A stretch of DNA of 64,000 nucleotides, taken from Scatophagus argus (taxonomy: Eukaryota > Chordata > Actinopteri > Scatophagidae). This document shows positions 25,747 to 36,284 of this stretch, in pieces. Positions within the stretch are counted from its first letter, which is position 1, and every line of letters begins with the position of its first letter. Below the pieces are notes generated by a model, which was not told the origin of the DNA, searched no databases, and worked only from the letters and a program-made list of their open reading frames with translations. Where the stretch lies: the NCBI RefSeq assembly GCF_020382885.2, contig NC_058499.1:13811872-13875871 (forward strand), read 5' to 3'. A program made the position numbers and the translations under genes.

Positions 25747-27992
25747 CAGGGTTTCTCAGCGGGGGCGGTACCACCCCCCAGGGGGCGTTTGGACACAGTC
25801 GGGGGCTGTTTTGAATGAGCCAGCTGAAAGGGGGGCACTCAGGCACATACGGGGGGCATTAGTCCTGTTATTCAGCACAATGTATAACAATGTATATACC
25901 CAGTGGCGGTCCTAGCCTGAATGGCGCCCTGGGCGAACAGCCCCTGTGGTGGCCCCCCCCCGACACACATACCTCACACTGGCTCACGCCCCCACCAACC
26001 CAAAGAGAACATTGGGTGAAAAGTATATGTATAAACTTTATTAAGATAGAAATACAATAAAACAAACTAAACATTAAACAACCAATTTAAAGTGCACAAC
26101 CATAAATATATGCAAGATATATATTGTTTTTAAAGTGCTTTATAAATAAAGCTGAATTGAATTGAACTGAAATAAAATACACATTTCACATCACAAGCAT
26201 AGAAAAGCACAAGAAAGAAATAAGAATAATTGAATATAAATAACAACAATAAAAATACAAGTCAAAATACACAAATCCTTCACACACACAGAACTAAAAC
26301 CTGACCCCTCTGGTGACAACATCTCCCATCACTCTCATTCTGAGGAAAAAAGAAATCTGATGCCACCTAACTTGGCCCTCTGTGTACCAACTCGGTCCTT
26401 ATGCTGTCTGTGATGGCCAGTCTGCAGGGTCTGCTGAAAGAGGCTCTTCCCCAGTGGAAGTTGAACTTTGTGGGGGTTCAGGCATTTCTGTAGAACAGCA
26501 CATTTGATTTGGTATATTATTCAAAGCACACAGCAGTGGAACAAAACATGGTTTTAAGAAATAGCAAAACTGGATTAATCACAACTAACAGGAAAAAAGG
26601 CGGGTAAAATTCACAGATAAAAACACACTGCTACTTCTATCTTCACACACACACATAAATGAGAGCAAAATACTGTCCACCTATAGGCTCCTGTCGGGGA
26701 GAAGCAGCAGCAAACTCCTCGTGGCCTTCCTGAGACATGGCAGGAGATGCCGTAGAAGCCATAGCGGCCGTAGAGGTGGATGGGATCTCCTGATCCTCTG
26801 CTACGGATGAGGCCTCTGTTGCTGGAGACTCCGATCCTGAATCGGAGTCGCCTCGGGAATCAACAGGTTACGCTAATGCCAATGCCCTCTGACGTGACGG
26901 ACAGCAGGGGTCAAGACTAAACCAACACATTGGTGGTGTACACAGGGTCTCATTTTTGTATAGTAAGGCTATATTACTGGACTTCGCACAACCCACAGAC
27001 GAAAAAGGCCTACAGTAGGCAACTATCTAGTGTTATGAATGAAATTTACTTTGAGTGCTTTTTGATTCCATAACTGTGGAGCAATTAGGAGGATCCCCGT
27101 TCCCCCTCCTCCTTATTTAATGGTTTGACCTCGGTGAGTGACCCTACCTCCACCCCCCACCCCCCTCTTGCAGAGTTGCAGTAACTGCAGCGGCGCTCTT
27201 TTGATAATGATGATGATGATGTCAATGAGGAATGAGCTGAAGAAGATGAAGATGGTCAACAAGTTGAAGAGCCTCCTGCTGAGCCTTGAGTTGACCATCC
27301 AGTGGAAGCAGAAGATCCCCTGCCTGGAGGATCCAGGAGGAATGAGCTGCCTGATGCCATCTCTGACAGTGACCTCGACAGTGATGCTGAGGAAGAAGCA
27401 CCCTCTACCAGCTCAGTGCCTGGAGGATCAAGGAGGAGGTCAAGAGAGGAAGATGAAGGAGATAAGATGAGCAGGAAATGTTTCAGGTGCTGGAATGAAT
27501 TGCGTGATGCCATCTCAGACAGTGACACTGACAGCGACACCGAGGATGAAGAACCAATGTTAGCGCACTCTTCTAGCCAACTGTCTGGAGGAACCAGCAA
27601 GAGGAGACGAGAGGAGGAGGAGGATGACAGCAGAGGCAGCAAACAATCCAAACACCGACACTATTAGGCATTATCGTAAAATAAAAATATAATATTCAAT
27701 ATTTCTCTATGAAATGCAGTGGAGTAGAGGCATGAAATGTAAAGCATAAGCATAAGTTGTATATAGTCATTTTATAAGGATAAATTTGACTCAAACTAAA
27801 TAAAATATTACTCAGAAAAATATAATGGAGTAAAATTTACTGTTAATTTTTCAGATTTCTACTCTATTCAGTGTTTTCATTTAACTGAGTTTTATTTTAC
27901 TTTATGTGACATAAATTGAAAAAAAAAACCCACTTTTTTTGGAAGCGGGGTGGGAGCGGCGGCGTTTCTTTGAAAAAGGTTGAGAACCACTG
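25747..27992. mobile_element. hAT-superfamily DNA transposon, non-autonomous or decayed, 2.2 kb
   Basis: The left end CAGGGTTTCTCAGC and the right end GGTTGAGAACCACTG are terminal inverted repeats of the CAGnGGTTCTCAACC type used by hAT elements. They are flanked by an 8-bp target-site duplication with one mismatch (CTGTAGAT 25739-25746; CTTTAGAT 27993-28000), the hAT signature. No intact transposase is visible. Inside are a second repeat-like start (CAGTGGCGGTCCTAG, about 25902), an AT-rich stretch with a LINE/SINE-like tail (about 26120-26170), and Asp/Ser-rich open reading on both strands (26690-26870 minus, 27190-27667 plus). Confidence 0.8.
27190..27667 (+). pseudogene. Decayed acidic Asp/Ser/Glu-rich reading frame inside the hAT element
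   Basis: One frame (27302-27667) is open for 121 codons ending in TAG. It contains an internal duplication of a block reading NEL-x-DAISDSD-x-DSD, followed each time by a basic GG-S/T-(K/S)RRR stretch. The same frame continues upstream to about 27190 through another acidic run, but is broken by two TGA codons. The open part begins without an ATG. It may be the acidic N-terminal region of a transposon protein or a captured host fragment. I do not recognise the family, and it is not an intact gene. Confidence 0.5.
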
Positions 27993-28000
27993 CTTTAGAT

Positions 28001-30576
28001 GGTCACACCACAACACTGTGGAGAGAAACAGGATGAGGTGTTCTTTGATGAATACTTGAGCCATTCGGCAACATGGATATGCACGTGTAGGCCTACAACT
28101 GGCAGACATAGTGTCGGATAGTTCCTTTAAAAAAATCAGACTGCACCCTCATCTGTGTTACCTTAGAACTGGAACAAGAATTATGTTGTTTCTTTTCAAT
28201 ACCTGTCAGAAGCTATTTATTTGACTGTTGCAAGGCCACAAAACATGCTGACATCATTTGATGACATAATTTTTGTTCTCACAGTAAGATTTCATACCGA
28301 ATCTCCCCACTGAGTGCCTAGTGTGGGTTTTTAGGCCAAATTGTTTTTGCCTGGCGCTCCAAACTGACAAAGACCTGGATTTTCTCATACCAGTGGACAA
28401 TCTATAATAATTTTTTTACCGTGTACGTAAAACAAAAAGTGTCCCAGACATGAATATCTGTCCACAAATGTTTAAAAAAAGCTGACATGCAGGCTGTGAT
28501 TGTTCCTCTTGTCTATACCAGGTCGTAAAGCTTTATTTTTCACATGTAATCTTACTAAATACAACACAATGAAACTTGTACTATGCATTAAATCCATCCC
28601 CAAGGAGCAGTGGGCTGCCACCCTCCAGATTAATCCAGAGTCTTGGTCTAAGGTACTGACCAGATAGGAGAGAACCTAACATACATGTTTTGATGGTGGA
28701 AAAAACTGGAGCACCCAGAGGAAACCGAGAGAAAGGCCCAGCTAAGCCAGCAAAGGAACCAAGGGCCTTCTCGCTCTAAGGTGATGGTGCTAACCACTGG
28801 GCCATTTTGCAGACTTTCAGTATAAGTAATTGGGTCCAACTGCTAATAACTCTGTGAGTGCTGTTTTCAAATAGACTTGAAAATAGTAACTTGTCTGTTC
28901 ACACAGCACAAAAAAACCTTCACTGCATTGTCAGGGTTCACATCTCATTCATCAAGGTAAGTAAGGAAAAGCCTGAGCACAGTCTAATTAAAATAAATGA
29001 AGTTAAAACGGATGAAATGATTCTTTCAGATTTGCACCACTCATATAGTGAAAGTGATTTAGAGAAGGATAGCAAAGCTTCATTTACATTGAGTCAGGCA
29101 ACAGTGAAGCAGGAAAAGAGTGTTTTGCCCATTACATTCCAATCAAACTAGTGTTTTTCTTCCAGTGGTAGCCTGTGAGTCAGGAGCACAAACCCATCCG
29201 TTTACAAGTCCGTAGCATAGACATACTTAGGATAATTTGGGATGGCAAAGTCATTGCAGAAAATGCTTTGTTCAAGTCAGATCCCTTGTCCTTGGGCTTG
29301 ATTCTCTATCAGGACTATTCTGAAGCTGTCAATCCATTGGGATTGGAAAAGGAAAAACAAAGCGCTGGGCACTGGCATTTGCAGAGAGCAAAGATTTTGG
29401 TACTTTGGTAAAGACTCAACAATGGAAAATTGTTCAAGGATCTCACAGAGCGAAGGTCAATGGCATTGATTCGACTGATGGTCAGATTGTGAAAGGGTGA
29501 TAAAACATGATAAGTCACATAAGCTAAATCCTGGGAGTCCCCAGTTGGTGGCATACTGTATTTTACACATAAGATTCCCATTCCCAGATTAATTCCCATA
29601 TTCCCTCATAAATGGCTGAGGGGACTGATTTTGTTTCTTCTTTTTTGTTGTTAATGGGGTTTATAGGTGGTTTGGAAAAACTTGATTTGTTTCTGGTCAT
29701 TGACATGCACAAAGATGGATGTCTCCACTTCCTCCCAGTGTACAAAAGTGAAGGAAAAATATCCAAGCACTGACATCTTGCACTGATGATGTAATTTGGA
29801 GCCAGAGTTTGCACAAAATTGATTGGGTGGTGAAAGATCGAGTTCCCATCCACACACACCTCTGACCCAGTGTAAAAGCAGTGTTCAGCTGTCAATCATG
29901 ACCTTTCACCCCATTTTATAGAATCAATAACTAAAACCAGTAACAGAAACCTTCATACAGTGGAATACAACTACTTTAACAGTTTGTAATGAGACATAAT
30001 GAGCATCATAAAATCTGCTGTAACTGGTTGATAACCCTGCTGCATGTTAGCCTACATTTATTGTCTTAGAATGCATCTTAATGTTACATCTAACTAATGC
30101 ACCTTCTGTTCTGATTACGTCAAATATACATGAAAATTAAATATACGGTGTGGTAATTTTGGCACATAATTTTCGCATGAACTGTTTCATATACTTACCA
30201 CACCCTTCCATTTTTTTTAACGACACAACGTCAAACAGGTGGTGTGGAATAGAATGAGTCTTTTAGTATCACATCCTCTGACTAAAGCAGACTAAAGTAG
30301 AAAGAGTCATTATCCATTTGATGTCATCTCCCTCCACCTGGATGTAATCATGAACAAATCCCAAAAAGTCTGGTGTATTCTGAAAAAAGAGAATATCATT
30401 GAGGTTCAGTTTAGATTTCCTGCTATTGTTACATGTTTATCCAGAAACAAGCTGTCAGTTGACTGATTTCAGCTAACTTTTCTGGATTTCAACATTCATA
30501 GTCCTACAACAGGTTCCAGTGTGGTATAATTTTCTGGTGTGCATAGTGCTAAAGAATAAAGCTTGCTAGGCACACA
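28001..30576. other. Gene-free stretch
   Basis: Apart from the minus-strand SINE (28.63-28.81 kb), the open frames at 28.86-29.15 and 29.56-29.90 kb have no recognisable domain or consistent splice sites. Confidence 0.5.
28625..28812 (-). mobile_element. Second copy of the tRNA-headed SINE-like repeat, minus strand, 3'-truncated
   Basis: The reverse complement reads CCCAGTGGTTAGCACCATCA, GAAGGCCCTTGGTTCCTTTG and then CTCGGTTTCCTCTGGGTGCT, matching the order of blocks in the copy at 9776-10150. The tail half is absent or unrecognisable. Confidence 0.7.
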
Positions 30577-30630
30577 GTACAAAGTAGTCGTGCTGTTTAG
30601 TATACATACAGTACGAAGTAGTCGTGCTGT
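30577..30630 (+). repeat. 21-bp direct repeat pair
   Basis: AGTACAAAGTAGTCGTGCTGT and AGTACGAAGTAGTCGTGCTG(T) occur 33 bp apart with one mismatch, each preceded by CACA or CATAC. They lie just upstream of the 40-bp repeat array. Confidence 0.8.
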
Positions 30631-30639
30631 ACAACAGAC

Positions 30640-31305
30640 AGTATGCGAAGTGCACCTGGCAGAGAGCCAGTGACTTTTATAACCTCACACGTGCGAGTTA
30701 TGTAACCCCTCAGCTGGAAAGGTGCCAATGAACCCTGTAACCTTACTGTAGGCTCTGTATAACCTTAAAGAAGCCTTTAACCTTACTGTAAGCACTTTAA
30801 AAACTTAAAGGGGCATTTCACCTTACTGAAAACCCTGTATGAACTTAAAGGAGCACTTCAATTATTTTTAAAAAATATTACAAGCAAAAACCATAAAATA
30901 ATAGAATCTGAAGTAGCAAAATTAGAAAACAGGCCTCGGGTGAGGAAATAATGGTATATTTTATCTACAGAAAATTATTAAAAGAAAAAATCCCCAAGAT
31001 GACCTAAGAGTGGAGCACCCGTTGGCATAGACAGACACAGAGGGATGAAATATGACACTTGGGAAGTCCTTAACTTACCCGGATTGAAAAAATTTCTTAA
31101 TGGTGAATTGGATAAAGACTGATGTAATGTTTAAGGGGATGGACAACAGGCTTGGAGAAGTCCAGATCCCAAAGGTATAAAATAAGAGCCACTCTGGTCA
31201 GAGCTCTTCATATGTACCTAGAGTGTATATGAACGGTTCTCCTGTCAACATTAAAGTACTTTGCTGCTCAGAACTCTGTCTTATGTTGATTTTTGAACTT
31301 CACAA
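30640..31305 (+). mobile_element. Possible solo LTR (retroelement) with 3 x 40-bp repeats in its U3-like part
   Basis: A TATAAAATAAG box near 31178, a downstream ATTAAAGTAC polyadenylation-like signal near 31250 and a CTCAGAACTCTG stretch about 20 bp further look like the U3-R-U5 order of a retroelement LTR. Upstream lie three direct 40-bp repeats (30739-30858), reminiscent of U3 enhancer repeats. Exact ends and a target duplication were not resolved, and no internal genes flank it, so this is tentative. Confidence 0.35.
30739..30858 (+). repeat. Three tandem 40-bp units
   Basis: Units start at 30739, 30779 and 30819. Each is exactly 40 bp, opening with (A/C)ACCTTACTG and carrying ACTTAAAG or CCTTAAAG near base 25-32. 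The units differ from one another by about 20-30%, so the array is old. Confidence 0.85.
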
Positions 31306-31759
31306 GAGAGGATTTTTTACTGAACAACTGTGTGGCCTGGAGCCTCAGCTCACATCACCTGATGTTGTTTAACTGCATAAGCATCAAGTTTCTGTGTGAT
31401 GGTTTTGATTTCAGATTTATGAGTCAGTTTGTTTGCCGCATCAAACAAAGGTCTCAGTATGTTTTGTACAAGTGTGTTTCCAGGTGTCGGATTGTTTTGT
31501 GTAACTTGTAGAACAATGTTATCGTGTCATTTAACAGATAATTAATTGTAACCAAACAGTATCCTATAGCGCAGAAACATTCTTCAAAGTAATTTAATAT
31601 TTATTGTATTCTTTAAAAATAGATTTCTAAAAACTATGGCATGAATTTGAAGTATCTCCTGGTATCATCATTTCTCAAAGTCTAGAATACTCTAGAAGGA
31701 GCCATTTACACCCAGATGTTTGTTGTTTGTTATTATGAATACAATCATGTTAGCTGAGT

Positions 31760-32030
31760 GCCGATTTTTTTTTCTCCATTTTATGTCCGTTCTTATTTCA
31801 ATGGACACAAATTTGAAAAAATCTTATTTGAATGAGTGGCGGATATAGTTGCTGGTGTGCACATAACTCTTGTCTACCCCCGCAACGTTGAATGTAGGTG
31901 AAATGTTGAGTTTTTAGTTTGGCCTGTGTTCCCTCTGCTGACATGAAGGGGGAAGAACTTATGACCTGTACTGGAGTCTGCCACCAGGGGGCGACCAAAT
32001 GTTTATGCTTCACTGTATGGAGTCAAACCA
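31760..32030 (-). repeat. Interspersed repeat carrying a CTCF-like core
   Basis: The region ending CCACCAGGGGGCGA ... TTATGCTTCACTG resembles a common teleost dispersed element. No termini or target duplications were resolved. Confidence 0.4.
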
Positions 32031-32056
32031 AAACGGTCAAAGGTGTGAGCACCAAA

Positions 32057-32130
<74 letters not shown>
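32057..32130. repeat. (ATAG)n tetranucleotide microsatellite
   Basis: About 18 uninterrupted copies over 74 bp. The purity suggests that it is highly polymorphic. Confidence 0.98.
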
Positions 32131-32131
<1 letters not shown>

Positions 32132-35040
32132 CCTCAGAAAGGCAGATCGGGACCATTTTCTATATTGTCTATTCACATATCATTGATTATAAAATATATG
32201 TAACATTTAGAAATTTATGAGTGCAAAATTGCAGTCATACACTTCGGAAACTATGGTTGCCCTTGGGGTTAAATGGGTTAAAATCCAAAATAGAGGTCTC
32301 TGTATGGCATTATTTTACAGTAAGATAGTTTCAGTGTCTTTGCTAAAACTTTGCCTGTCCTCCTCTCATCCCAAAATATTTGGGGACCGACATAAAGTGT
32401 CACTTTTTATAGTCATCTTGAATTAACTCAGGTGTTTTAATATTTTTAGCCACTTAATCCTTTGCTCTATAGGTCACTTTTTGATAGTGTTTGTTGTCTT
32501 TAAGATTAAAAAAAAGACCTGTGAGTTGTTGTTGTTTAACATGTTATTTGTTAAAGATATTGGTTGCTGTGACTGGACTTTTACTGTCCGACTCACAATG
32601 AAGCACCCCGAAAGAAAAGCTGATTCAGATCTTTTCAGACTGGTTTTATGGTGTTAACGTCACTCAAGTGTCTGGTGGTGAAATCAACACATGATCCTGA
32701 ATGGCAGCACATGCAGGATCACTAAATACGAATTCCCGCCATTCCTGTGACTCATCCAGGCAAGTCTTGCTGAGCAGAATTCCTGGTTTCCATGCTGCAT
32801 CTGGACAAGTAATCTGACACTGTGCAAGGCTTGTTAACATGGCAGAACCAGGGGAGGATGTCATTAACACTTAACTTTCTGGTCTGTTCATTATTCTACG
32901 TCATTAAGCTGTAAAATAATGACGTGCTTTCTCTTTACATTAAAAAGTTAATGGATGCTGTAATTTGTATGCAAGTACAGTTTGATAAAAGAGGGACACA
33001 CTCTTCTTCTGAGGATGTGACTCATATGCTCCCATAAGTCATGTGACAGAAAGTCCCTCATGAATTATTAATGAAGCCTTGCAGTGTCCTTCTGTCATAA
33101 TCCAGGAGGCGACATGTTGTCCTGCAGGGATGCAGTCTTGATTGATCCTCCATGATCACATCCAAATACAAAACTACAAAGCTTCTTCCTGCACATTTAA
33201 TTTTAATGCAGCCACAAAAGTACAAATGTGTATTGCTGCTGTTTGGAAATAATGTGTGTGCTGAAAACTGGGGTAGCTTTTTGCTGAACTAACTGAGAAA
33301 AGGCATAAAGATACTGATAAACCTCTGAGGATACATCAGTAACACTAGAGATTCCATCTAAAATATAATAATAAACCATGACAGCCATGTTTATTTACAG
33401 ATTAGCACTACAATACAATTACTCTGTAGGGTAAAATGAATAACCTACTCAAGAATGATCCTCTTCATCATCTTAAAAAGTTTCCTGTATCCTGTGACCT
33501 CACATACTGGGAAGTGAAACCCTGATTTAAAAATAGTTTTAGCGACAAGAAGCTTTTATTCATCCCAGATGTCAGGAAAATGTTTTTTGCATGCGATAAA
33601 ACCTGCTCTGTCACCGCCAGGAGAACTCACTAATCCCCCATAGAACAGCTCTGATGAAACTTTGAACAAAATTTGGAAACTAGCCATCCTATTATACCAT
33701 TCACTTCAACCCCATCTTGTTCTTTCATGAATAATAGACCATTCCTGTTGAACATACAAGTGGGACACTGTCATCCATTTACTTTTCTTCCCAGAAACAT
33801 GTCCTAAAATTTGCCTTTTTTTCCCAACAATTTTCAGATCCTATCACATTTCTGTTTATTTTGCCCAAGGAAAGGCAAGGACTTTGTGTTAATAGTTTTG
33901 TGAGCCCTGTGTGTGTGTGTTGGTGTGTGTGTGTGTGTGTCCTGTGCATGGTGGAGCATGAGGTAGTTTGCAGGATTTACTGTAAATTACCTTGAGAGCA
34001 AAGTTGAAATTACCATTATGGTCCTGCTTTATTTCCTGTAAATGCAGTTCTCTCTTCTAGTACACTCAGATTATTGGCCTCTCTGAACTTTTTTTGTTTT
34101 GTTTTACAGAAACAAAAACTTGGGCAGCACAGCCAATCAGCTCCCTCTCGGCTGCTTTAAAAAATGTGGAAAAATACAGATCAACAAAACACTTTCCCAA
34201 GAAGAGCAATGAATGAGAACACATGTGAGTATTTAGCAGGAAGAAATGAAATAGTATAGGGAAATGTGTTTTTGAAATGTGGATCACACATCTGACAACA
34301 GACAGGAGGCCCATTTTAGGTACATTTGTCTTTGTTATATGAAATAACATTATCATTGTTGTGGATGACTCCACTTCAGCCTAAGTTCAGCAGAACTTCA
34401 TTTATGACATCTGAATACCACTTTGGGAAGTGTGCATCCATCCTGTGTATGTGAGACTACTGCTTTGTGTGTGTTACTGAAAACATGATCATTTGTATGG
34501 AGTATTGGCAGCCACATTAGGTCATGTAATCAGAATATATCACCATGTACGCATCACAATCACTTCATGGATATCTGTCACCAACAAAAGACTGCACTTC
34601 ACTATTATTTTGCTTTTCTCAATACGTTTTAGAGAAAATGTAACTGCCGACTGGACTACGTTCAGAACATCGTGTTCCTAATCTGTCAGAGTGGACCAGA
34701 ACAGATCGTGCGGGATGATTTCCTCAGGTTAAAAATGAAAATGCTCAGATAAACATCAGCTTAGGTCCATTCTATATCTGAGATCATGAGTTGGACTGCA
34801 TTTTTGTTTCAGCCATCATAATACATTAGAAACATGTTTTTGTTGCAGCAAATATGTGCAAGGTATGTGTGAGCAGATGTTTGCCCTGTGACTCAGATAC
34901 TGTATGAGCTGCTGGAGGTCAATGAAAATCTGTTTTTGATATTTGATAGGTAGTGATGCAATCATATTGAACTGTTTATGCAAGAAATTGCAAATTCAAC
35001 CAACGAAAATCAAAATGAATCATGTCCTGTGATAAATAAG
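32131..35040. other. Gene-free stretch
   Basis: Low GC, with a short (TG)n run near 33.91-33.94 kb. No gene, RNA or clear repeat was recognised. Confidence 0.5.
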
Positions 35041-35428
35041 CACTATATAGACAAATGTATTGGAACACTTGGCCATTAGACCAACTGGTACTTTGGTAAC
35101 ATCACATGGACAGTGGTGTAGAGTTCGCCCCCCCTTTGCAGCTGTGGCAGCTTCTGCATTTCTGGGAAGGCTATGTCTGAGGCCATGTCTTTGTGGACCT
35201 TGCTTTGTGGCCTGGGGCGCAGTTGTTGCTGGGGTGAAGGAGGACTTTCCTTGGGCTGTTGACGTGGGGTGGGCGGCATAGCATTGTCCAAAATGTCTTG
35301 GTATCCTGAGGCATTAAGACTCTCCTTTACTAGAAGTAAAGGGGCTGAGCCAGACCCCTGAAAAACAGCACCATACTACACCCAAATTTGATTATAAAGA
35401 GGTGTGTCCAAATACTGTCTATATAATG
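35041..35428 (-). mobile_element. Second, shorter copy of the same Tc1-type MITE
   Basis: The left end CACTATATAGACAAATGTAT and right end TACTGTCTATATAATG match the terminal repeats of the element at 2148-2678. The internal stretches (GACCAACTGGTACTTTGGTAAC, ATAGCATTGTCCAAAATGTC, CCTGAGGCATTAAGACTCTC) match it as well. At 388 bp it lacks more of the transposase region, and the flanking TA has mutated, so it is older. Confidence 0.8.
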
Positions 35429-36126
35429 CACATTCAGATTCAGGAACATATCCAAAGATATAAAGACATGCAGCTCAGGAGTGTCAATTTATTAGGTGAA
35501 GCTCATTTATATATTCAAGAATTTTCTTTATATGTTGTTTAATATGAGTACTTTATGTGCTGTTTGTTTGTTTTCATTCATTCGTTTGTTTGTTTCACTG
35601 TTTCATTTCTTCTTTTCTCTCTCTTTCCTTTTACTGCACAGGTGTGTATACACAAACTGAGTGATGGTTCCGAATAAATACTGATATAACTGATCTTGGC
35701 ACCTGGCTGCATTGGGTAATGTTTAGAACAAGCAGTGAAGATAGTGAATGTCAGCACCGGATATGACATATATGGCACATTGAGCAGCAAACGTTTTCTA
35801 CGTTTTCTTGGCAGTCACAAAATTAGAAAAATTGTTGTTGTTGTGCTACTGTTAAAGCTCTACATCAAAAAGCAGAACATTATCACATTTAAACATGAAA
35901 GCAGACATTTCACCAACTGCTGCTGAAGTTGTTGAGTAGCTACTGTGAAAGCAAGACACAGTTTTTTTTTTTTCCTAAGGAGAAGAAGTGAAGACAAATA
36001 TTTTCTAATTTTGATCAACTTCTCACAGGGCAGTTACCATAAATATATTTCTACTTGTTTCTCTTTCTCGTCCCATGCAGCGCCACCAGGAGTATTCAGG
36101 GGTATGAGATGGAGAGAGGTAAGTGA

Positions 36127-36188
36127 GGGGGTGGATGGGGGGGCAGGGGGTGGATGGTGGAGGGTGGAGGGGGGAGGGGGTGGGGGGG
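36127..36188 (+). repeat. G-run (G-quadruplex-capable) tract upstream of leptin
   Basis: More than eight runs of three to seven guanines lie within about 60 bp on the plus (coding) strand, ending about 40 bp before the leptin TATA-like box. The base composition is unlike the flanks. It could fold as a G-quadruplex or act as an Sp/KLF or MAZ-type binding region; this is inferred from sequence only. Confidence 0.8.
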
Positions 36189-36210
36189 TCGGAGAGAGGT
36201 GAGTAAGAGA

Positions 36211-36284
36211 TGAGTCAACAGCCCTCCACTATAAGATACCGCGATGGAGCCCTAACAGTGACTTACACTCAGACACCAACCAAG
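36211..36284 (+). promoter_or_regulatory. lepa: Leptin core promoter and non-coding exon 1 (inferred)
   Basis: A TATA-like box TATAAGA is at 36230-36236. A consensus AP-1 site TGAGTCA lies 12 bp upstream at 36211-36217. A transcription start is expected at about 36256-36262. A consensus splice donor (CAAG|GTAAGG) at 36284/36285 would end a non-coding exon of roughly 25-30 nt, which joins the acceptor at 36870 just upstream of the start codon. Mammalian leptin also has a tiny non-coding first exon. The start site itself is an inference. Confidence 0.6.

Noticed and set aside
29563-29895. 110-codon minus-strand frame
   Set aside because: No domain, no homologous family recognised and no neighbouring exons; probably chance.
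32057-32130. CRISPR-like array
   Set aside because: It is a simple tetranucleotide repeat without spacers. No CRISPR, phage or bacterial operon signal exists anywhere in this vertebrate window.
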